Translations under genes and position numbers: made by a program
The notes under the pieces: model-generated
Databases searched by the model: none
What the model saw: the letters and a program-made list of their open reading frames with translations, nothing else
What the model was told of the DNA's origin: nothing
From: Myxococcales bacterium
GTDB lineage: Bacteria; Myxococcota; Myxococcia; Myxococcales; Myxococcaceae
Assembly (NCBI GenBank): GCA_003153055.1
Contig: PMBV01000297.1
Span: 20,079 to 44,130, forward strand
DNA length: 24,052 bases
Reading direction: 5' to 3'
Part shown: positions 8,576 through 16,541 of the stretch, piece after piece
Numbering within the stretch: position 1 is the first letter of the stretch
Layout: every line of letters starts with the position of its first letter

Positions 8576-9460
8576 CTACTTGGCGTAGGTGACGACGTCG
8601 GTGCGCACCGGGCCCACGATGCCGGCCCAGTTGCCGTTGGTGTAGTGGTTGTAGACCTCGCTGGTGTCGCGCAGTGAGACCGAGTGGAAGCTCCACTTGG
8701 CCTGCCCATCGCTGCAGGCCGCCGTGCCTGTGGTGAGCGTGCCCCCGCAAAACCAATCACCCGGGTTGCAGTAGGAGTGGCCCGAGCCTCCCGAGACACC
8801 TCCCGAGGAATGGTAGGCGACGGCCTCGTCGTCTTGCCCAGGGAGGATGCCAGAGTAGAGCGTGCCCTTGGCGCCCGCGAACCGGTAGAACCACAATGAC
8901 CGAGTGGTGTTGTGATCGTACATCGCCCGCGCGGTCGTGGTGACCAGGTCGCTCACCAAGGGCTCGCTGGTGGCCCAGCTCCCCATGTCAGCCAGCTCGC
9001 TGCCGCCGCTGGCCCCAGAGGCCACGTCGACCCACTTGATGTTCCAACCCGTCTGCGTGGTGCCGTCGAGGTTTCCGCACACGCCGCTGGAATTGGGCGC
9101 CGCGTTCTTCTTGTACCGGGCAGAGCCTCCATAGAGTGACAGGGCGTAGCCGATCTGCAGGTCGCCAGCGCTGTGCACGGCGAGGTAGCACCAGTTGCTC
9201 CCGGTGCAGAAGCAATCGAGCGCGTCGCGGACGCGGCCGTTCTCGACCGCGATGCGCTGAGTGCCATTCCAGTTGACGGCCATCTTGTTGACGCCCGCGG
9301 CCGTGGAGCTCGGGCCCCAGTAGCTGAAGTCGGCGTAGTTGCCTGGCTGGGTGGTTCCGCTGTTTCGACCGTGGATCCATAGCGTGTAGTTGGTGGCAAA
9401 TGCCTCCGACGACAGCAGAACCGTCACGAGGAGAAGGATTGCGCTGCGCTGCATTCGCAT
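8576..9460 (-). CDS. Secreted alpha/beta-hydrolase-like protein
   Basis: The 294-residue product has a clean Sec signal peptide (MRMQRSAILLLVTVLLSSEAFA, cleavage after residue 22) and no other membrane segment. After it comes YTLWIHGRNSG (25-35), which resembles the first strand and oxyanion-loop HG of esterases and lipases. CYLAVHSAGD (91-100) looks like a nucleophile elbow with Ser 97 in H-S-A-G. A DDEAVAYHSSGG segment (210-221) offers a possible Asp/His pair. Seven or more Cys residues suggest disulfides after export. The hydrolase assignment rests on motifs read by eye; a non-catalytic relative is possible. The ATG at 9458-9460 has AGAGG about 8 bases upstream. The gene leads a two-gene unit with the membrane-anchored protein. 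Confidence 0.75.
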   Translation of the reverse strand: MRMQRSAILLLVTVLLSSEAFATNYTLWIHGRNSGTTQPGNYADFSYWGPSSTAAGVNKMAVNWNGTQRIAVENGRVRDALDCFCTGSNWCYLAVHSAGDLQIGYALSLYGGSARYKKNAAPNSSGVCGNLDGTTQTGWNIKWVDVASGASGGSELADMGSWATSEPLVSDLVTTTARAMYDHNTTRSLWFYRFAGAKGTLYSGILPGQDDEAVAYHSSGGVSGGSGHSYCNPGDWFCGGTLTTGTAACSDGQAKWSFHSVSLRDTSEVYNHYTNGNWAGIVGPVRTDVVTYAK

Positions 9461-10118
9461 GAAGAACGCCTCTGCAAGGAGTGGGGGGCGGTGAGCTCGT
9501 CACCGGTGACGCGACTCTCCACCGCACTCATCGGAAAAGCGAGCGCAGAGCGATGCCAAGCCGTGTCAATTCTGTGACTCGCCGCGTCAGTGCAGCGCAA
9601 CACACGGGGTCGGCACCAACTCGAGTCGCTGCTCCTCGAGGCCGAGGGACGAGCCGGTCGCCAACGCTCCAGCGCTTGAATCGAAGCGGTCCAGAGCCCA
9701 GTTCGAGCCCCCGGCGTCTCGTGTCTAATGTGGCTTCATGATGCGATAACACCATGTTCTGCATTGCTGTCCAGCCATCAATTGCTCGCATGAGATCGGC
9801 CGGCTGGCCGTTGGTGGCCTCTGGGCCTTGACCGGTGGGCGATCAGTTAGGCCCCACTGCACGGCAGGTGATTGTCTCCGATTGAAGGTCTGAAGGGGCT
9901 GGGTCGCCAGCAACAGCACCCATGGTTGAACGAAGCCGCGAGGCCCGCGAATGGTACCATTGGTGACGTTGCCGGGGACCCTCGCCCACCTGGCCCTTGG
10001 TCGAGGGGCTGGATGGGCTCGCCGATGAGGACGGGCAAGCATCCCGCCAGCGCTCATTCGGGGCCGTGTTGGGCCGGCAACAACCGTCGGTGAGGCCAGC
10101 GCCGCCTTCAACGGCCAC
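9461..10118. other. Gene-free intergenic region, 658 bases
   Basis: No frame on either strand looks like protein. The stretch separates divergent genes (secreted hydrolase on the minus strand, CapA-like on the plus strand) and should hold both promoters. The part around 9540-9900 is visibly more AT-rich than the genes around it. The only clear structure I see is the palindrome at 9498-9511. Confidence 0.5.
9498..9511. promoter_or_regulatory. 14-base perfect palindrome upstream of hydrolase gene
   Basis: CGTCACCGGTGACG is a perfect palindrome 38 bases upstream of the start at 9460. A second GGTGA lies just before it (9490-9494), so GGTGA...TCACC forms an overlapping inverted repeat. The size and position fit a dimeric repressor operator; the factor is unknown. 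Confidence 0.35.
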
Positions 10119-11174
10119 GTGACTTCGGCCGGTGCGCGGTGTACCGCCACGTCGATGCTCACGCTCGTCGCGGTGCTCCTTTCGGCCTCACCTTCCAGTG
10201 GACCCCCGGTGCTTCGGCTGAGGGCAGTGGGTGACATCATGCTGGGCTCCTCGGTGCCGGAGGGGCACCTTCCTCCCGATGGCGGCGCCCAGCTCCTCGA
10301 GGGGGTGGCCCCGCTCCTGCGTGACGCCGACGTCACCTTCGGGAACCTCGAGGGCCCCCTGTGCGACTCGGGCACGTCGAACAAGTGCCGGCCGGGGAGC
10401 AACTGCTTCGCCTTCCGCAGCCCGACCGCCTACGGCGCCCACCTCGCCGATGCTGGCATCGACGTGGTCTCCACCGCCAACAACCACGCGGCCGACTTCG
10501 GCGAGGCCTGCCGGCGAGAGACCGAGGCGACGCTCGACGCTCACCACATCGCCTGGTCAGGGCCTCCCGGCAGCGTGGCCAGGCTGATGGTCAATGGTCA
10601 TCGCGTGGCCCTGGTGGCGTTTCACCCCTCCAGCGCCACCAATGATTTGAACGACCTGCCCGCCGCCAAGAAGCTGGTGAGTGAGCTCGCTCACGAGGTC
10701 GAGCTCGTCGTTGTCAGCTTCCACGGAGGCAAGGAAGGCACCAACGCCACCCACGTGGCCGACGGGGCCGAATCCTACCTGGGCGAGAACCGCGGCGACC
10801 TCAAGCGGTTCACCCACGCGATGGTCGAGGCTGGGGCGGCCCTGGTGCTGGGCCACGGCCCCCACGTCCTTCGGGCGATGGAGGTCTACCAGGGCCACCT
10901 CATCGCCTATTCTCTGGGCAACTTCGCCACCTTCGGGCGGTTCGACCTGTCGGGGCCCCTGGCCGTGTCAGTGGTGCTCGAGGTGTCGCTCGACGCCAAA
11001 GGGCGCTTCGTCGAGGGCAGGCTCTGGTCGACCAAGCAGCTCGGCCTCGGAGTGCCCGTGGTCGACGATGAAGGCAAGGGCGCGAAGATGATAGACTCTC
11101 TCGGGAGAGCCGACTTCCCCCTGTCGACCGTGCTGGTCGACGCCGACGGCCGACTCCTCCCCAAAGGGCCGTGA
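10119..11174 (+). CDS. CapA-family (PGA_cap) metallophosphatase-like protein
   Basis: The 351-residue product is in the calcineurin-like CapA family, best known from poly-gamma-glutamate capsule loci. Visible family motifs are AVGDIMLG (36-43), FGNLEGP (74-80), STANNHAADFG (118-128), VSFHGGKE (199-206), LGHGPHV (244-250) and AYSLGNF (263-269). These carry the usual Asp, Asn and His metal ligands. A GTG at 10119 gives a plausible export signal (basic stretch, then MLTLVAVLLSASPSSG); the ATG at 10155 would leave a shorter one. Neither has a strong ribosome site, so the start is uncertain. No CapB, CapC or PgsE homologue is nearby, so a role in gamma-polyglutamate is not supported. It could equally be an orphan envelope phosphodiesterase. 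Confidence 0.85.
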   Translation: MTSAGARCTATSMLTLVAVLLSASPSSGPPVLRLRAVGDIMLGSSVPEGHLPPDGGAQLLEGVAPLLRDADVTFGNLEGPLCDSGTSNKCRPGSNCFAFRSPTAYGAHLADAGIDVVSTANNHAADFGEACRRETEATLDAHHIAWSGPPGSVARLMVNGHRVALVAFHPSSATNDLNDLPAAKKLVSELAHEVELVVVSFHGGKEGTNATHVADGAESYLGENRGDLKRFTHAMVEAGAALVLGHGPHVLRAMEVYQGHLIAYSLGNFATFGRFDLSGPLAVSVVLEVSLDAKGRFVEGRLWSTKQLGLGVPVVDDEGKGAKMIDSLGRADFPLSTVLVDADGRLLPKGP

Positions 11175-11283
11175 CTCGGGCGCCTGGTGGGCGAAACGCC
11201 ACGCCACGTCCGTGCTTCCACGTAAGGGAATTTCCAGCCTGCGGGAGCGCGACAGATTGGCTAATTTCGCATCGCGTCATTCC

Positions 11284-11316
11284 ATGTTGCAACGCACAAA
11301 TTATGTTTTATGTTGC
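11284..11316. promoter_or_regulatory. AT-rich phasin upstream region with TTGC repeats
   Basis: The region around 11250-11320 is sharply AT-richer than its surroundings. It has ATGTTGC twice (11284-11290 and 11310-11316), and the first copy is part of the palindrome GTTGCAAC (11286-11293). TTGCAA (11287-11292) and TATGTT (11309-11314), 16 bases apart, are a weak -35/-10 candidate. In PHA-producing bacteria the PhaR repressor binds TGC-rich repeats before phasin genes, so these repeats could be its operator. That is an inference from position and motif style only. Confidence 0.35.
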
Positions 11317-11389
11317 GCCCGGTGGCCGTGAAGCACCTTGGCTTGTGCATCGCAGCATTCGTAGGACCGATCCAAACAGGAGAATCACC

Positions 11390-11956
11390 ATGTCGAAGAC
11401 CACAGAAGAAGTCGTGCAGGCGCAGTCTGACGCGTTGAAGGTCATGAGCTCGGCGGCCCAGAAGACCCTCGAGGGCTTCCAGAAGTTGGCGGCGCTGAAC
11501 CTCCAGACCGCTCGCGCTTCCATCGAGACCTCGACCGAGCAGATCAAGGCGCTCCTCGCCGCGAAGGACGTGAAGAGCGTGTCCGAGCTGGTATCGAGCT
11601 TCGCCAAGCCCTCGGCCGACAAGTTCGTCGCCTACGCCAAGGCCGTGTACGCCACCTCGGCTGAGACCGGCTCCGAGCTGGTCGACGCGGTGCGCGCCAC
11701 CGTCGAGAAGGGCAACCACCAGCTGCTCGGGCAGATCCAGGAGTTCGCCAAGAACAGCCCGGCCGGTTCCGAGGGCACGGTGAACTTCGTCAAGCAGGTG
11801 CTGACCGCGGCGACCTCCTCGTACGATCAGCTCACCGCGGCGACCAAGAGCTTCGTCGACGCCAGCGTGACCGGCCTCTCGGCGGCGGTTCCCACGATGC
11901 CCGTGATGCCCGTGCCGCCTTCGGCTCCTTCCGCTGCCAAGTCGGCCAAGGCCTGA
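11390..11956 (+). CDS. Phasin-family protein
   Basis: The 188-residue protein is almost all helix, with no Cys or Trp, and an N-terminus (TTEEVVQAQSDALKVMSSAAQKTLEGF) and heptad-like Ala/Leu/Lys pattern typical of phasins. The stretch FQKLAALNLQTARASIETSTEQIKALLAAKD (25-55) is the classic phasin core. The C-terminus (about 165-188) is a Pro/Ala/Met low-complexity tail ending in KSAKA. Phasins coat polyhydroxyalkanoate granules or other lipid bodies in the cytoplasm. No PHA synthase, depolymerase or PhaR gene is in the window, so its cargo is unknown. The ATG at 11390 follows AGGAGA (11378-11383) by 6 bases, a good ribosome site. It stands alone, with hairpins after it. Confidence 0.85.
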   Translation: MSKTTEEVVQAQSDALKVMSSAAQKTLEGFQKLAALNLQTARASIETSTEQIKALLAAKDVKSVSELVSSFAKPSADKFVAYAKAVYATSAETGSELVDAVRATVEKGNHQLLGQIQEFAKNSPAGSEGTVNFVKQVLTAATSSYDQLTAATKSFVDASVTGLSAAVPTMPVMPVPPSAPSAAKSAKA

Positions 11957-11995
11957 AGGGCAGACCCTTCCGACGGGGCACCGTCGACAGAGGCG

Positions 11996-12011
11996 GCACC
12001 TTTCGAGGTGC
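11996..12011 (+). terminator. UUCG-tetraloop hairpin after the phasin gene
   Basis: GCACCT-TTCG-AGGTGC is a perfect 6-base-pair stem with a very stable tetraloop, 40 bases after the phasin stop. No T-run follows, so it may be an mRNA-stabilising 3' hairpin rather than a true intrinsic terminator. Confidence 0.45.
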
Positions 12012-12116
12012 TTGCTCCGCCGCCACCCCCCAAGCGTGAGGAGCTTCCCAAGGCTCACGACTCAAGGGGCTCACGCAGGCGGCACGGAAGGCATTCGTAA
12101 GAGAAGGGTCTTCGGG

Positions 12117-12143
12117 GGCCGTCGGCGTTGGTTGCCGGCGGCC
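12117..12143 (+). terminator. Strong hairpin, probable terminator
   Basis: GGCCGTCGGC (12117-12126) pairs with GCCGGCGGCC (12134-12143) as a 10-base-pair stem with one G-U pair and a 7-base loop. The sequence after it (TTCGTCGTTG) is only modestly T-rich. It lies between the phasin and the small membrane protein gene and would insulate them. Confidence 0.45.
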
Positions 12144-12212
12144 TTCGTCGTTGGGTGGTCGAGCCTCTGCGAGTAGAGTGGCAGCGGCCGGCGCCTCCCG
12201 CGTCGGTGCCCG

Positions 12213-12605
12213 ATGCTGCCCACTGAGACCAAGTCTCCCAAACCCTGGTACTCGCGCGGCGTGCAGGTCGGGCTGAGGTCGCTCCACATCGTCGCCATGG
12301 CGCTGCTCGTGGGCGGCGTGGCCTCGAGGGCCTCACCTGAGGCGCTGAAGCTCCCCGGCTTGCTCACGGTGGTGAGCGGGCTGTTGCTCTTGGCGGCGAC
12401 CGTGCGGTGGCGCTGCCTGGTGCTGACCCAGGGGGCTGGCTGGGCCTTCTTCGCCAAGCTGGGCCTCATTGGGCTGGCCCAGGCGTTGCCGACGATGCGT
12501 CTCGAGCTCCTCATCGCGGCGACGTTTCTCACGTCGGTGGCGGCCCACATGCCGGCGGCCTGGAGGCACAGAGTGCTCCCCTGGCGGGCGCCACCGACCT
12601 CGTGA
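12213..12605 (+). CDS. Small integral membrane protein, unknown function
   Basis: The 130-residue product has about four hydrophobic helices (about residues 21-40, 47-66, 78-93 and 96-112). The LRSLHIVAMALLVGGV start recalls four-helix membrane proteins such as CopD-like or DUF2214-like families, but I cannot assign one. No ribosome site stands out before the ATG at 12213, so the start is provisional. It stands between two hairpins (12117-12143 and 12632-12661), which suggests its own transcript. The codon pattern and membrane topology argue that it is real. Confidence 0.6.
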   Translation: MLPTETKSPKPWYSRGVQVGLRSLHIVAMALLVGGVASRASPEALKLPGLLTVVSGLLLLAATVRWRCLVLTQGAGWAFFAKLGLIGLAQALPTMRLELLIAATFLTSVAAHMPAAWRHRVLPWRAPPTS

Positions 12606-12631
12606 CTCGGGTGAGGGCGCGGCGCGACAGA

Positions 12632-12661
12632 AGAGGCGCCACACTGCCGTGGGGCGCTTCT
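12632..12661 (+). terminator. Long hairpin after the small membrane protein gene
   Basis: AGAGGCGCC (12632-12640) pairs with GGCGCTTCT (12653-12661) with one G-U pair, and an inner CAC/GTG stem closes a TGCC loop. It begins 27 bases after the stop at 12605. There is no T-run beyond the CTTCT at the stem base. It is probably a terminator or 3' protective structure. Confidence 0.45.
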
Positions 12662-12745
12662 CCACCGGCCGATTGTCGACGTCTCGGAGCGGACGGGTGT
12701 CGGCGTCGAGGTCCTGGCGATGCCCTCCATGCTACGTAACGCCAT

Positions 12746-15700
12746 GTGCGACGTCGCATCCTCACCGCCACAACCCTTCGGGACCTCCCCGGCCGTGCCA
12801 AGGGACTCCCCGCGCTGGATTTTCCCGCGGAGGGGGTGCTCTCGCAGCTCGATGTTCCGCTCGACCTGCGCCAGAAGGTCCTCGGCCATTTCCGGAATGG
12901 ACTGACGCTCCAGTCTCTCCTCGTTCACCCGGAGCTCGACCGCGTCGTCGTCGCTCGAAGCGACCGGGAGGTGCTGCTCGAGGCGCTCAAGAGCCACCTG
13001 GTGTCCCGGCTGCCCGAAGACGCCGACACCGCCATCGCTCGCATCATCGAGCACCTCGGCATCCCCGACCTCACCCAGTGGCCGGCAGAAGTCTTCGATG
13101 AGAGCGACCTCCACCGGCTCAGCCTGGGCGAGACGGTGCGCTGGTCACGGCAGTACATCGGCGTCGTCTCCCTCGGGTCGCTGGCCAATGGCATGTCGGA
13201 CTTCGGGGCTCGCGTCGCCGCCGCGCGCGCGAGGGACCTTGAGCACCCGCTCGAGAGGTCCCTGGGTACCGTGGGTGATGCCGAGCTCGATGGGCTCCGG
13301 AGCGCCGTGTGCGCGCTTCGCACGGGGAGCTATGCTCCCTGGCCCCTCGCGCTCTTCGAACCCTCGACCCGCGCGAGCCACGACGACCAGGGCCTCGAGC
13401 TGCTGGTACGCCTCACCCCACGCGCTGAGGGGGCAGTGGTGCGCTGGAGCCAGGTCGCCGCCTGGCGGAAGGGCCTCGCCATCTCCTGTGGTCGGTGTCG
13501 GGGCCCGTGCGTTCACGTCGCGCTCTTCCTCGAGTACTTCCTCGAGAAGACGTCGAAGCTCGACAGCGGCCTCTCGGTGACGATTCGCACGCTCCTAGCG
13601 CCGAAGTGGCAGCGGGCCCTCGAGCTGATGGAGGCCGAGCTCGAGGCTGAGGCCAAGCGCGAGGTGCTGTCTTTCGTCATCGACGGCGAGACCGACCTCC
13701 TCGAGGTGTTCGTGCACCCCGTGGGGAAGAAGGGGGTGGGCAAGGGCCGCCGCGTCTACCGAGACGAAGCCTACGGGCACGCCGCCAACCTGGAGCCGGG
13801 CGACCGCCGAATCGCCGAGCTGCTCCGGCTCGAAGCGCGTGAGGGCCTCCCCACGGGGCCCGAGCTCGGCGACGCGATGCTCCTGCTCGCCGAGCACCCA
13901 CGAGTCCACTTGCGCCGCGAGGGCCCGGCGGTGCCGGTGCGCGTTCGTACTTCTGGTCTCACCGTCGAGCTCGGTGAGGGCACGGTCGAGCTGAAACCCG
14001 AAGGTGCAAGGGATGCCGCGCGCGAGTGGCACCCATCGTCGCGGGGGCCGCTGCGAGTGGTGGCGGAGGAGGGCGGGGTGAGTCTGGTGCTGATGCCTCC
14101 CTCGGTCCGGCGGGTGGCCGAGGCTGTGGGGCGCTTTGGGGGCACCTTCCCCCGGGAGGCGCTGCCCCGCCTCGCCGCGCTCCTGCCACGGTATGAGGCG
14201 GCGACGAACGTCGACCTGCCCTCGTCGCTGCGCGGCCAAGAGGTGCCGGCGCAGAACCGAATGGTGCTGAAGCTCGATACCACCGATGGCGTGGTGCTCC
14301 AATTGGGAGTGGAACCGCTCCCCGGCAGCGCCATCTTCGTGCCCGGTGCCGGCGTACCCGTGGCCGCCACCTTTGACGGCACGCATCGGCGCTTTGCCCA
14401 GCGCGCCTTCGAAGCCGAGGTGGCCGAAGCCTCGGCGCTCGCGGCCGAGCTCGGGCTGGGCGCTGCCAAGGATTCGTTCACCTGGTCCCTCGACCGCTCC
14501 GACGAGTCGGTGGAGCTACTGCGTCGCATCGCCTCCTTGGGCGAGCGGGTCACTGTGGAGTGGTCCGGCGTGCGCCCCAGCTTCCGGCCCGAGGTGGGCC
14601 TGGACCGGCTCAAGCTCAAGGTGAGTGCCCGTGGCCAGCGCGACTGGTTTGGCGTCGATGGGGCCATCGAGCTCGATGGCGCGCGGCTGACGCTGGCGCA
14701 GCTCCTCGAGGCGGCCCGGCACCGGCGCCGCTGGGTGCGTCTCTCGGAAACCGACTACGCGGCCGTGTCACAGGAGCTGGTGGACCGGCTCGCCCCCTTG
14801 GCGCACCTCGCGGGCAAGGAGCCCACGCCGACGCTGACGTTGGGCACCGTGCCGCTGGTCGACGAGCTGGCCGGACACGTGGCCGAGCTCGACGCGGCGA
14901 AGGGCTACCGCGAGCTCGTCGCCCGGCTGGCGGAGACCAGAGACCGAACCTACCGAGTGCCCAAGGCGCTCAAGGCGACCCTGAGAGATTACCAGCAGGA
15001 AGGCTACCAGTGGCTGTGCCGGCTGGCCGAGTGGGGCGCCGGCGCCGTGTTGGCCGACGACATGGGGCTGGGCAAGACGCTCCAGGCGCTCGCGCTCCTC
15101 GTCAGGCGCAGCGCCGACGGCCCGGGGCTGGTGGTGGCTCCGTCGTCGGTGCTGCACACCTGGGGCGCCGAGGCCGAGCGCTTTGCCCCGTCGCTTCGCC
15201 TGCATCTGTTTCACGAGTCAGACCGTGAGCTCGAGAAGCTCGGCGCCGGAGACGTGGTGGTAGCCAGTTGGGCACTCTTGACTCGGGAGGCCGCGCGGTT
15301 CCAGGCGCGACGCTTCACCACGGTGGTGCTCGACGAAGTGCAGGCCATCAAGAACGCGGGGACCCAGCGGGCCCAGGCGGCGCACGGGCTCGACGCGGGC
15401 TTCGTGGTGGGCCTCTCGGGGACGCCGGTCGAGAACCACATCGGCGAGCTGTGGAGCTTGTTCCGGGCGACCGTGCCCTCGCTCCTCGGCAGCGAGGAGT
15501 CCTTTCAGGAGCGTTTCGGCTCGGGCCAGGGACCGTCGCTGGTTGCGTTGGCGCGGGTGGTGCAACCGTTCATCTTGCGGAGGACGAAGAGCAAGGTGGC
15601 CAAGGAGCTCCCTTCTCGCACCGAGGTTGACGTGCTGGTGACGCTCACCGACGCGGAGAAGGAGCTCTACGAAGACGTGCGGCTGACGGCGGTGAAGGCG

Positions 15701-16339
15701 CTGGGTGACTCGGAGAGCAGCGACAAGCGCTTCGAGGTGCTCGCGGCGCTGACGAGGCTGCGGCTGGCGGCATGTCACCCGCGACTGGTGGATGCCAAGT
15801 GGAAGGGGCCGACGTCGAAGCTGGGCCGGTTGCTCCAGTTGCTGCGCGGGCTCTCCGAGGGCTCGCATCGGGCGCTCGTCTTCTCGCAGTTCACCACCCA
15901 CCTGGCGCTGGTGGCCGAGGCCCTGCGCGCGGAGGGCATCGTCTTTTCGTATCTCGATGGGCAAGTGCCGACGGCGGAGCGCGCGAGGCGGGTGGCGGCG
16001 TTCCAGGCGGGCCAAGGCGGCGATGTCTTCCTCATCTCGCTCAAGGCTGGGGGCACGGGTCTCACGCTGACCGCCGCCAGTTACGTGCTGCACTTGGACC
16101 CCTGGTGGAACCCGGCGGTGGAGGACCAAGCGAGCGACCGGGCCCATCGGGTTGGGCAGACCCAGCCGGTCACCATCTACCGGCTCATCGCCGAGGGCAC
16201 CATCGAGCAGCGGATCCTCTCGCTGCACTCGGAGAAGCGAGAGCTGGTTGACGCGCTGCTCCAGGGGACCGAGAAGGTGGGGAAGCTGTCGATGAGCCAG
16301 CTGGCGGCGCTGGTCCGAGGGCAGGGCGCGCAGGGGTGA
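12746..16339 (+). CDS. SNF2-family DNA-dependent ATPase/helicase with SWIM finger
   Basis: The 1197-residue cytoplasmic protein couples ATP hydrolysis to movement on DNA. A SWIM-type zinc finger, slightly degenerate (C248-x2-C251...C255-x-H257), is in the N-terminal third. A long region of unknown fold spans about 300-740. The SNF2 core follows: motif I ADDMGLGKT (770-778, Lys 777), motif II DEVQ (863-866, where DEAQ/DEAH is usual), GLSGTPVEN, ILRRTKSKV, then helicase-C with LVFSQFTTHL, LISLKAGGTGLTLTAA and motif VI DRAHRVGQ (about 1130-1137). Bacterial relatives take part in transcription recycling or DNA repair; the exact role is unknown. The GTG at 12746 has no strong ribosome site, so a nearby downstream start is possible. 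A 98-base copy of its 3' end lies 2.7 kb downstream. Confidence 0.93.
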   Translation: MRRRILTATTLRDLPGRAKGLPALDFPAEGVLSQLDVPLDLRQKVLGHFRNGLTLQSLLVHPELDRVVVARSDREVLLEALKSHLVSRLPEDADTAIARIIEHLGIPDLTQWPAEVFDESDLHRLSLGETVRWSRQYIGVVSLGSLANGMSDFGARVAAARARDLEHPLERSLGTVGDAELDGLRSAVCALRTGSYAPWPLALFEPSTRASHDDQGLELLVRLTPRAEGAVVRWSQVAAWRKGLAISCGRCRGPCVHVALFLEYFLEKTSKLDSGLSVTIRTLLAPKWQRALELMEAELEAEAKREVLSFVIDGETDLLEVFVHPVGKKGVGKGRRVYRDEAYGHAANLEPGDRRIAELLRLEAREGLPTGPELGDAMLLLAEHPRVHLRREGPAVPVRVRTSGLTVELGEGTVELKPEGARDAAREWHPSSRGPLRVVAEEGGVSLVLMPPSVRRVAEAVGRFGGTFPREALPRLAALLPRYEAATNVDLPSSLRGQEVPAQNRMVLKLDTTDGVVLQLGVEPLPGSAIFVPGAGVPVAATFDGTHRRFAQRAFEAEVAEASALAAELGLGAAKDSFTWSLDRSDESVELLRRIASLGERVTVEWSGVRPSFRPEVGLDRLKLKVSARGQRDWFGVDGAIELDGARLTLAQLLEAARHRRRWVRLSETDYAAVSQELVDRLAPLAHLAGKEPTPTLTLGTVPLVDELAGHVAELDAAKGYRELVARLAETRDRTYRVPKALKATLRDYQQEGYQWLCRLAEWGAGAVLADDMGLGKTLQALALLVRRSADGPGLVVAPSSVLHTWGAEAERFAPSLRLHLFHESDRELEKLGAGDVVVASWALLTREAARFQARRFTTVVLDEVQAIKNAGTQRAQAAHGLDAGFVVGLSGTPVENHIGELWSLFRATVPSLLGSEESFQERFGSGQGPSLVALARVVQPFILRRTKSKVAKELPSRTEVDVLVTLTDAEKELYEDVRLTAVKALGDSESSDKRFEVLAALTRLRLAACHPRLVDAKWKGPTSKLGRLLQLLRGLSEGSHRALVFSQFTTHLALVAEALRAEGIVFSYLDGQVPTAERARRVAAFQAGQGGDVFLISLKAGGTGLTLTAASYVLHLDPWWNPAVEDQASDRAHRVGQTQPVTIYRLIAEGTIEQRILSLHSEKRELVDALLQGTEKVGKLSMSQLAALVRGQGAQG

Positions 16340-16342
16340 GGC
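16244..16342 (+). repeat. SNF2 3' end, copy A of a dispersed duplication
   Basis: This segment (the last 32 codons or so of the SNF2 gene plus its stop) aligns with 18947-19044. About 87 of 99 positions are identical, with one single-base gap. It is the intact copy. Confidence 0.85.
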
Positions 16343-16379
16343 CGCTGTGCGTGTGAGCCGTGGGGCGACGGTTGATCGC

Positions 16380-16541
16380 CTACGTCGGGTTTTCGCCGGA
16401 GACGACGGCTTCCGGTGGTCGCGGTAGCGGGCGTGCGGAGGCGAGCGACAGGCACACGCGGTAGAGCTGGCCGACCGTGGCGATGCGGTCGGCGATGGCC
16501 TCTGGGCTCATGTCGACTGGCTTGGGCTCTTCATTCGGCAT
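16380..16541 (-). CDS. 53-residue protein overlapping the nucleotidyltransferase gene
   Basis: The frame reads MPNEEPKPVDMSPEAIADRI and continues with a helix containing ATVGQLYRVCLSLASAR, then a Pro-rich tail to a TAG at 16380-16382. The ATG (16539-16541) overlaps the end of the nucleotidyltransferase gene by 11 bases, the usual geometry of a translationally coupled pair. The residue makeup (acidic start, one amphipathic helix, no membrane segment) looks protein-like. An alternative ATG at residue 11 (MSPEAIADRI) would give a 43-residue protein. Nucleotidyltransferase-fold genes are often paired with a small partner in toxin-antitoxin-like modules; here I can only say that the pairing is visible. 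I do not recognise the family with certainty. Confidence 0.6.
   Translation of the reverse strand: MPNEEPKPVDMSPEAIADRIATVGQLYRVCLSLASARPLPRPPEAVVSGENPT

Noticed and set aside
9670..9725. tRNA-like TTCGAGCCCCCGGCG stretch
   Set aside because: No matching acceptor stem or anticodon arm can be folded around it.
9725..10402. Minus-strand frame of 225 residues across the gene-free region and the CapA start
   Set aside because: It overlaps conserved CapA motifs on the other strand and shows no protein-like pattern.
10119..11174. Capsule (poly-gamma-glutamate) synthesis locus
   Set aside because: Only the CapA-like gene is present; no ligase or membrane partner is nearby, so a capsule locus is not supported.
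11257..11275. Possible sigma-54 promoter (TTGGC...CGC) before the phasin
   Set aside because: The GG-to-GC spacing is 8 bases rather than the required 10.
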